From the NCBI RefSeq assembly GCF_033115175.1, contig NC_084827.1, positions 175,213,401 through 175,277,400 on the forward strand: a stretch of DNA of 64,000 bases, in the 5' to 3' direction. The DNA is from Lepus europaeus. Its lineage: Eukaryota; Chordata; Mammalia; Lagomorpha; Leporidae. The position numbers and the translations under genes are program-made. Below are positions 56,193-64,000 of the stretch, one piece after another (positions within the stretch are counted from its first letter, which is position 1; each line of letters starts with the position of its first letter). The notes under the pieces were generated by a model. That model saw only the letters and a list, made by a program, of their open reading frames with translations, made no database searches and was not told the origin of the DNA.

Positions 56193-57225
56193 AAGACAGA
56201 AAGAAAGAACATCAGAAACTTGCCCCCTGCTCCACTACAGACCAGATGAACGTAGCCCAAGGGTTAATGATTGGAGATTACTTTCCTTTAAAGAAAAAAA
56301 AATCATGGAGGAGGAAAAAGAACATCTAAAAGGGCTCTGGGGAGTGGGGTGGGGAGTGATGACAGAAACAACAGAGGCTGAAACACTGAGAGGGAGACTC
56401 TGATCGAAGCCCACACCTGCACTCCCCACTCTACCATGTGTGATACTTGGGGCAGGTGTATCCCGGGGCCACTCGCCTTCACCCACTTCTGAAATGCCAT
56501 CACTGATGTCTGAATATAGAAACGATGCTTGTTCAGCAGGACAGCTCCACCAGGAACTCTCCCAGTGACCCCGGAAGGACTGCCCGCCCTGGGGCTGCCA
56601 GCTCGGAGGCACACATTCGCCCTGAAGCTTGGTGCTGCTGTGCTGTCTGCCCCCAGGTGGAGGAGCAGAGCAAGGCTAGACCATGAACAGAGCTGTCCAC
56701 AGTGGCCAGGGGCATGCAGTCACTAACCCCCGTGGCCAGAGCCTCTCACGTGACTTTTACAAACCTCTAGGGCCTGGAATTCTCAGGAGGGTCCAAAGCG
56801 TTCTCCTCATAACATGTTGTTTGCCTTTCTCGTTATGTTGGCCTTTGCCGGACAAAGACCAGTGGCTGGGGCCCAAGTACACAGCAGACCAGTGTCCTCA
56901 AAGCTTAGCATTACTTACTGCTACCTATTTACCGTAGCAAGCCAGACTGACTTAAGAATGTTCTTAACAAAGCAATAAAAGTGATCCATTTCATTAACTG
57001 TCTTACCCCTGAGTGCACAGGTTTGTCATGTTCCGCGTGGAAAGGCGGGGACACGTGGAAGGCGCTGCTGGTGCCCCCTGAAACACACGGTCGTCTCAGG
57101 AAATCGCACGTGGGACTGAGCCGCAGCCCCGCAGCAGGAGGCCGTGAACCAGCACTTCCCCAGGTGTCTGCCATACTACAAAACTTCGCGGGGTAAAATG
57201 CGCACTCGGAATGGAAGTTGGCAGA
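56193..57225. other. Non-coding DNA
   Basis: Unique-looking; no recognised repeat or exon. Confidence 0.35.
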
Positions 57226-57233
57226 ATGAGTTT

Positions 57234-57445
57234 GTTTGTTTGTTTGTTTTTTTTGACAGGCAGAGTGGACAGTGAGAGAGAGAGACAGAGAGAAAGGTCT
57301 TCCTTTTGCCGTTGGTTCACCCTCCAATGGCCGCCGCGGTAGCGCGCTGCGGCCGGCGCACCGCGCTGTTCTGATGGCAGGAGCCAGGTGCTTCTCCTGG
57401 TCTCCCATGGGGTGCTGTTGAGCCTGTTGAGCCACGGCGCCGGCC
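57234..57445 (-). mobile_element. Young C-SINE, reverse, internally deleted
   Basis: Tail of TTTG units, near-consensus 3' half, then a jump from TCTCCCATGGGGTGC to the head TTGAGCCACGGCGCCGGCC, losing about 120 bp. Target duplication ATGAGTTT at 57226-57233 and 57446-57453. Confidence 0.93.
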
Positions 57446-57453
57446 ATGAGTTT

Positions 57454-57619
57454 TATGCTAACAGGGCGTGAAAAGCTCCTGGACATGGTTTCAGAAGCTA
57501 CACTTGTCAAGTTTTGGTGTAGTACACGAAAAGCCATGGTCACCTCAAAAGGACAACACTTTCTCCCTTTCTCTTTCTGTAATGGCCAGGACAAGTGCCC
57601 GCACATCATTTTGCATTGG
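57454..57619. other. Non-coding DNA
   Basis: Short unique spacer. Confidence 0.3.
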
Positions 57620-58200
57620 GCTTTTTTTTTTTTTTTAAGATTTATTTATTTGGGGCTGGTGCCACGGCATAGTGCACTAAGCCTCTGCCTGGGGCAGCGG
57701 CATCCCATATGGGCTCCAGTTCCTGTCCAGCTGCTCCACTTCTGATCCAGCTCTCTGCTATGGCCTGGGAAAGCAGTGGAAGATGGCCCAAGTTCTTGGG
57801 CCCCTGCACCAACGTGGGAGACTCAGAAGAAGCTCCTGGCTTTGGATCAGCCCAGCTCTGGCTGTGGCAGCCATCTAGGGGGTGAACCAGTAGATGGAAG
57901 ACCTTTCTTTCTGTCTCTCCCTCTGTCTGTAACTCCGCCTCTCAAATAAACAAATAAAAATCTTCTATCTGCTGGTTCACTCCCCAAATGGCTGCAACAG
58001 CTGAGTCAGACCAAAGCCAGGAGGCAGGAGCTCCATCTGGGCCTTCCAAGTGGGTGGCAGGAGTACAAGCACTTGGACTGCCCTCTGCTGCTTTTCCAGG
58101 CACATTAGCAGGGAGCTGGACCAGAAGTGAAGTAGCCGGGACTCCAACTGGCACCCATATGGGATACTGGCATTGCAAATGGTGGTTTAAGCCACCATAG
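57620..58200 (-). mobile_element. Reverse SINE interrupted by a forward SINE
   Basis: The T run and AAGATTTATTTATTT at 57620-57651 are its tail; the body resumes at about 57960 (TCTTCTATCTGCTGGTTCAC) and runs to the head at 58200. A + strand SINE separates them. Confidence 0.82.
57652..57958 (+). mobile_element. C-type SINE inside a reverse SINE
   Basis: GGGGCTGGTGCCACGGCATA head, full body, short CT stretch and tail CTCAAATAAACAAATAAA. Confidence 0.92.
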
Positions 58201-58317
58201 CATACTCTGTCATTTTCAACTACATATCTGTGTGAAGCTAGATTTTCTTTTCTTAATTCAACCAAGGCGACATATCACAACTGATTGAAAGCAGAAGCAG
58301 ACAGAAGAATCCAAGGA

Positions 58318-58604
58318 GGGGTGTTTGGTGCAGCAGTTAAGATGGGGCTTGGGAGGCCTGCATTCAGTACCAGAGTGTCTGGGTTCGAGGGCCACCTCGG
58401 CTCCTGACCCCAGCTTCCTGCTACCGCACACCCTGGGAGGCAGCAGGTGACAGACTAAGTGGTTGGGTCCCTGCCTCTCCTGTGGGATGGAGTTCTGGGC
58501 CCTTGGCTTCAGCTAGCCCAGCCTTGGCCATTGTGAACATTTAAGGAGTGAGTCAGTGGATGGGAGAATTTTCTATCACCTCTGTCTCTCAAAAAATTTC
58601 AGCT
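58318..58604 (+). mobile_element. Old C-type SINE
   Basis: GGGTGTTTGGTGCAGCAGTT head, CAGCTTCCTGCTACCGCACA body; CT stretch short, tail TCTCAAAAAATTTC. Confidence 0.85.
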
Positions 58605-58638
58605 GTCTTTTATGAAGTTAGATATTAAGAGAGATTTG

Positions 58639-58980
58639 CCGGCGCCGTGGCTCAATAGGCTAATCCTCTGCCTAGCGGCGCCGGCACACTGGGTTCTAGT
58701 CCCGGTTGGGGCACCGGATTCTGTCCCAGTTGCCCCCTTCCAGGCCAGCTCTCTGCTATGTCCCGGGAAGGCAGTGGAGGATGGCCCAAGTGGTTGGGCC
58801 CTGCACCCCATGGGAGACCAGGAGAAGCACCTGGCTCCTGGCTTTGGATCAGTGCAGTGCGTCGGCCGCAGCGCGCCAGCCATGGCGGCCATTGGAGGGT
58901 GAACCAACAGCAAAGGAAGACCTTTCTTTCTGTCTCTCTCTCTCTCTCACTGTCCACTCTACCTGTCCAAAAAAAAAAAA
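58639..58980 (+). mobile_element. Young C-SINE, full length
   Basis: Near-consensus copy with pure A tail and box B GGTTCTAGTCC; perfect 18-bp target duplication GATATTAAGAGAGATTTG at 58621-58638 and 58981-58998. Confidence 0.98.
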
Positions 58981-58998
58981 GATATTAAGAGAGATTTG

Positions 58999-59270
58999 TA
59001 AAAATTGAAAAAAGATGTCACTTGTCTCATTAACTTTTGTTTTAGGACATGTGTTTACTTTTTATAAATATCTGTTATTTATGTTAACAGGCAATTGATT
59101 AGTTATTTTAAATTCATAAATACTTAAAAGTCATAGTTTAGTTTCTAACAAGTAAATAGGGACAGACATAAAGAGCATACACAATGGCTTTTTGGGTGGT
59201 CCTCAATGATGCCTAGGCTCTGAGACCCGCTGCCCCGGGCACACATCTCTGCCGCAGAAACCCTCGGGCA
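58999..59270. other. AT-rich non-coding DNA
   Basis: Low-GC stretch passing into GC-richer DNA at 59200; nothing recognised. Confidence 0.35.
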
Positions 59271-59624
59271 CAACAGAGCCTTGCGCTCTGCATACCACTC
59301 CCATCATCCTCATTCTCTGTACTTCCTCCCTACGGCTGACTACAGATCTCCCCACCCCGGCGCTGCCTGCTCAGGAGAGCCCCCCCACACTGCGCCATTC
59401 AAATGGCAGACTCCATCCCCGGCCTCGCCCGCTGCTCTGGACCCCGGGGCACAGTCCGTCTTCCTCTCTGGGGCCCTTGTCAGCACCTTGGAGTTCCAGG
59501 TTGAGCCATCGCTCCGTGGAGTCATGTGACCCACCACTTGGAGCTTCTCTTGGCTTCCATGGCCAGGCGGGGCTGCCCCTGGAGCAGGTGGTGATCTGTG
59601 AATAGCTTTCATCGGGGTCCCCAG
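59271..59624 (+). repeat. Diverged direct repeat, copy B
   Basis: Partner of 49708-50023, about 9.6 kb downstream in the same orientation. Shared anchor words occur in the same order; similarity may extend about 100 bp further (TTTCTCTTTT near 59725 and 50185). Confidence 0.6.
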
Positions 59625-60640
59625 GAAATGCCCCCTCCCCTCCCTAGGACCCTTCTTCCCACACCCAGCCTCCTCCCTTTCAGGGGCCCTCTATTCCCCT
59701 CTACCTTGCTTTTCTCACACTATTTCTCTTTTTTGTTGAATGCAACTTTCTCCCACCCCCCCAGATCATCATCTGCTGTGTCTCCAGGTGCTGTGAGTTG
59801 AAGTCACCCACACAAATTTAGGAAAATCTCAGCGCAGTGGGGCTTATTTCCCTGAGTGTGCTCCCTGCACTATGAGGTGGCCACACCTGAGCAGAAGTGG
59901 CTCTGGTCGCTGGTCTGGAGGCAGAGAGGAGGGGGCTCCCCCAGGGCCTCGCCAGGCTCCCTCAGGGCCTCGCCAGGCTCCCTCAGGGCGAGTGTGTGGC
60001 ACGGTTGGTATCCAAAGGCTCCCGAGTGCCTCTAGTGGGGAAAGTGCCAAGGATCAAAGACTTGAGAGGCAAGAACCCTGCCAGGAGAGCAGCCACTGCA
60101 AGGCTGGGATGGAAGGTGAGGCTGTGACCAAGAGCGTTTGCCACGTCAGAGAGGAGCACAATTTCCATTGGCCGTGAGCTTTCAAAGTTCACCTCCACCG
60201 GATGGCCAGTCTAGGGCAACCAGGATGCTCTGCTGAGGTCAGCAAGGACACACACAGTGCAGGGCCTGCCTCCTCTGGGAAGGTGGATCCGAGCCCAGAG
60301 TGCTCCTGGATACCCAGGCACCATTTCTGGAGGAAGTGGGTGTGGCTAAGTGTCGAAGGGGCGGGACCCAGGAGAGAGGGAAGCCACTGAGCATTTCCCC
60401 AAAGGACTGGGGCAACCTGAACGAGCCCAAGACTTGCTGTAAGAGGCAACATTAATTTTTTCTCCATAATGCAATGAGAGTTCCAGAGAATTGAGAAGTC
60501 TTACAGAAAACATAAACAGCTTTTGTGGGTGCACAGGAGAGTCTATATTTTCAGCCTTACCATATGGAGGTAGGTTTTTTCTCACTAAATTTTGAAATTT
60601 TTTGGGGTGTTTTAGTATTTTTAATAAAGATGATTAAATG
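59625..60640. other. Non-coding DNA with a 21-bp tandem repeat
   Basis: Unique-looking; overlapping frames at 59844-60198 arise from the short tandem repeat and are not supported as coding. Confidence 0.35.
59934..59990 (+). repeat. 21-bp tandem repeat, 2.7 copies
   Basis: Units GGCTCCCYCAGGGCCTCGCC plus A start at 59934, 59955 and 59976; the third is partial. Confidence 0.93.
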
Positions 60641-60865
60641 TAAAATAATGTGACTCTTAAAAATATTCCTGTTGGGGAGAAAGGGGAGGTATTGTTTAAT
60701 GGATCTAGAATTTCAGGTTTATACGATGAAAAAGAGTTATGGAGATGGTCTTGATGACTGCACATTATGGATATGTTAAATACTGTTGTACTATACACTT
60801 AAAATGACTGACATGTAAATTTTAAGTTATATGTATTTTACCACAATAAAAATAATTGGAAAAAA
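60641..60865 (+). mobile_element. L1M-type 3' end
   Basis: TGTTTAATGGATCTAGAATT, GATGAAAAAGAGTTATGGAG, CACTTAAAATGACTGACATG and TATTTTACCACAATAAAAAT are the usual order of an old L1 3' end. Confidence 0.7.
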
Positions 60866-60922
60866 ATATTTGAAAAGCATACGATCTGTCAATAGTTAAA
60901 CTAGCACTCTAAAAGATCCTGT

Positions 60923-61258
60923 ATAGGGGCTGGGGCTGTGGCGTAGCAGGTAAAGCCACCACCTGCAATGCCAGCATCCCATATGGGCGCTGGTTCGAGT
61001 CCCAGCTGCTCCACTTCTGATCCAGCTCTCTGCTATGGCCTGGGAAAGCAGTCGAAGATGGCCCAACTCCTTGGGCCCCTGCCCGGCATGGGGGACCCTG
61101 TAGAAGCTCCTGGCTCCTGGTTTCAGATCAGCCCAGCTCCAGCCATTGTGGCCATCTGGGGAGTGAACCAGGAAATGGAAGATCACTCTCTCTCTGCTTC
61201 TGCCTCTGCCTCTCTGTAACTGTGCCTTTCAAATAAATTAATTAATCTTTAAGTAAGT
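60923..61258 (+). mobile_element. C-type SINE
   Basis: Full copy; target duplication AAAAGATCCTGT at 60911-60922 and 61259-61270, perfect. Confidence 0.96.
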
Positions 61259-61270
61259 AAAAGATCCTGT

Positions 61271-62481
61271 GCAGTTTTTCATTTAAATACAATATGAAGA
61301 CAGATACACCTGGAAGTCCTGGGAACTCGCACTCAGCTCAGTAGCTTGAGAAGTCTTAGAAAGTCAGTTCTTGCAGTCAAACCGACAGGCCCCATTTCCA
61401 ACGAGGCCACTTTTCAGACCAGAGAGCGTCCATCGTGGCAAAGCCACATAGACATTCCCCACCCGCAACCCTAGGGTGGGTGGGCAACTAGGGGAGTCTG
61501 GTTTCCGTGCTGGGATGCTGGTGGGCTAAGTAGACCATCTGTCTACGCCCTAACCTTGGCATTGAGAATTTGGAGGACTGGATGGGCCCCACTTCTCGAC
61601 TGTGAAATTTCTTTCCAATAATCTTTCCCTGATATCTGCACCACGTGGTGCTAGTGGTGTCTGTGACCCCTCTGCACAACACAATGGAAATTCATAAACT
61701 TCCTTTGTTGGCTCATTGCTCGAAATCCGGAAGACAGGAAATACGGTTTCTTTCTTTTTTGTTTTCATGCAAGAAGTAAGTAATGCCTCGTCTGTGCTTG
61801 GACAGTACCAGCTAGCCTAGAAGAGACACAGGACGTAAGTACAGTAGACTGGGTGGGATCTTCCCAGAGAGTTGCGCAAGGTGCTGCAGAAACACGCAGT
61901 GGGCCACCTTAACTAATTCAGGCATTGGTGCACTCCTTCTTGAGGCAAACATCTATGGGGAATAGTGTGGGGTAAACATGTAGCATGGAGAGAGAACAAC
62001 CAGCACACGCCAGGGATCACAGTGGAGTAAAATGGGAGGAAGTGAAAGTTCAGGACTGCAGCTTTGAGTGGAAAGAGCACAATGGGAAGAGAAGGTGACG
62101 GCTGAACTAGAGAGAGCTACGACCGTCACATTAAGCACCAAGAACATCACCCTAAGAACAACAAAAGGACCTGGTCAAGCTTAAAGCATGGAAATGAAAT
62201 AATCAGGTTCTAGTGTAGAAAAGAAGGGATAGAATCGATACAAGGGTCAACATACTAACAGAGCTCAGCTAGGTAAAGATGACTTAGTTTTAATCATTTT
62301 TTGCTTGGCATCTAGGTGGATGCTCTGCTCATCTTAGGTTAAACAAATGTCCAAGTCCTCCCAATCTCAAGGCCCCGCATCATCTGGCCTTGTCTACCTT
62401 CTCACTTTGTGCCATTTTCTCCTTCCTTTATCATCGTCAGCAACACTGGCCTTCCCGCTCAGCCCGGGTCTTTTACACTCC
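61271..62481. other. Repeat-poor non-coding DNA
   Basis: 1.2 kb of unique-looking sequence without a supported exon. Confidence 0.35.
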
Positions 62482-62682
62482 TTTTTTTTTTTTTTTTTTT
62501 TTTTTAAAGATTGATTTATTTGCTTGAGAGGCAGAGAGAGAGAGGTCTTCCATCACTGCTGGTTTGCTCCCCAAATGGCCTCAATGGCCAGAGCTGAGCT
62601 GATCCAAAGCCAGGAGCCAGAAGCCTGTTCCAGGTCTCCCCACGTGGGTGCAGGGACCCAAGCTCCTGGCTTCAATCAGCTC
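62482..62682 (-). mobile_element. C-type SINE, reverse, truncated
   Basis: T run of about 26, GATTGATTTATTTGCTTGAG, short GA stretch and reversed body to CAAGCTCCTGGC; the head half is missing. Confidence 0.9.
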
Positions 62683-64000
62683 AGGGAGTTTGAGTTTCAG
62701 CCAAGGAGGCCCACAGAGAACACACACAACAGGCGAGGGGCACTGACTACAAAGCAGAGTGGGAGAGACAGCAGCTCGCCTCCCCTCCAGGCCAGGAAGG
62801 CTGCTCTCCTCGGGGGAAAGGCACAGAATGAGACTGTTCCCATGAAGGACCTTTAAAGGGCACCTCTCCTGTGACTCTGGACACTGGACTCAAGCTAAGG
62901 GTAAACTGAGTCAGGATAAAGGGGCTTTAAGCCACTGGTTCAGGCGGCCTCATTCTGCTCTGTTCCCCACATGTGCTGTCACCCCCCACTCATTGTTGAA
63001 CCCACTGTCACCTCCCACTGTCTCCATTACCACCAAATTGCTCTGGGGGCACACCCTCTTCTCTGGATTTATGTCAATCCCAGGGCCCCATTCCCTGGGG
63101 CTCGCTCACATCTCCCTCAGTACTCCCCCCTCCCTCCCCGCTCCCCCCATCTGCCTTGCGAATTTCTTCTTCCTGGGTTCTCTTGCCTCCTCCCATGGGT
63201 CTGGACCCCCACATATATATCTCTGCCCAGGTTCCTCACTGAGTGCCCGACTGGCTAACCATGGGGAAGCCACCCCACCTCGATTTCTCCTTGCTTGGGT
63301 AAAACCCTCAGCTTCTGCAGAGACAGGGATCTATGTGATAAAGACAGGGAATGTGTACTTTAACTGTTTACACCTCACATAGGAGAGAATTAGCTCTGTG
63401 GCTTTTTATCTAGCTAATTGCTCTGATCCAAAAGAACAATAAACTCTTAACTCCAGAGATGGCCAAATGGTTCCAGCCCGGACCAGCACCCAAGGGGAAG
63501 TCCCAATGTATCAGGAAGACTGGAGGGTTTCTCTCTAGGTATTTAGTGTCAAAAAGGAGACACAGGTTGTCAAACCTGACACATCTCTGGACCTTGGAAA
63601 GATGCAGTTAAACTTGAAACAGTAGAGCAAGGAGTCTGGGTTGTTCCATCTTATGTCCAAGCAGCAAAGTTTGTTTCTTCCCTCCTTTCAGGAGGGGAAG
63701 GGGTGGGGGTTGTCGCTCATCTATGGAAATGGAAAATCCACCCTTCTCCATTTGTTGCCTGTGGGCTGTAATCTGCCATTCAAACACGAAGACTCCATCA
63801 GCCCTGCACTGCCCTAGGGCCTGTGTGTGGGGACAGGGCTGCAGGGCTCCTCCGCTGAGTGGGTTGTCAGTTTTCACAAAGACCTCTCTCCTGAGCCAGC
63901 TACGTGTGTGAAGAATACACCTACACACGCGGGACAATGCCTCAGACCCCTCACGGATCCCGACAAAACACACAGCTGGCCCGGCTACCTCCCCCTACAC
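62683..64000. other. Unassigned non-coding DNA to the window end
   Basis: No SINE or L1. Contains a C-rich stretch (63120-63150) and an AATAAA at about 63439. Frames of 129 (+) and 121 (-) codons have no recognised domain. Confidence 0.35.

Noticed and set aside
63180..63360. Faint resemblance of a + frame to a retroviral surface glycoprotein segment
   Set aside because: Only a few short residue words agree, no flanking retroviral sequence or LTR pair is seen, and the match could be chance. Not called.

Overview
The window is nuclear DNA from a placental mammal, almost certainly a lagomorph and most likely rabbit (Oryctolagus). The main evidence is about 45 copies of the lagomorph C-type SINE, which is tRNA-derived and about 330-350 bp long, with a pyrimidine-rich CT stretch and an A-rich tail. 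They are young to very old and lie in both orientations. Two 5'-truncated L1 3' ends of the rabbit type are also present. Older mammalian repeats (MIR, L2, MER5A, MaLR LTR, L1M, a mariner-like MITE) fill much of the rest. No bacterial, plasmid or CRISPR feature is present.

The only convincing protein-coding gene is at 35.08-36.00 kb on the + strand. It is an intact, intronless 304-codon seven-transmembrane receptor of the GPR148 / odorant receptor 131-2-like type. A good splice acceptor lies 24 bp before its ATG and a poly(A) signal about 100 bp after its stop, so the locus looks like a complete chemoreceptor-style gene with a non-coding leader exon that I could not place.

Layout: 0-5.4 kb is a nest of repeats, including a 371-bp solo retroviral LTR with a 6-bp target duplication inside an older MaLR LTR, and an L1 inserted in an old SINE. 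5.4-13.9 kb is mostly unique non-coding DNA with scattered SINE, MIR and MER5A copies. 13.9-24.7 kb is SINE-dense and includes two mariner-like elements split by SINEs and one SINE with a triplicated 57-bp head. 24.9-27.8 kb is sparse. 27.8-29.7 kb holds four reverse SINEs, two of them stacked in one target site. 29.7-33.2 kb is the most repeat-poor part. 34.4-36.1 kb is the receptor locus. 36.2-41.3 kb is again repeat-rich, with an L1 whose 3' UTR is internally duplicated. 41.3-47.4 kb contains a 46-bp minisatellite. 47.4-64 kb alternates SINE clusters with unique DNA and contains a diverged direct-repeat pair (49.7 and 59.3 kb).

Most open reading frames outside the receptor are chance frames across SINEs or low-complexity DNA and are not listed as genes. 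All assignments are from reading the sequence and from memory of the families; no database search was possible.
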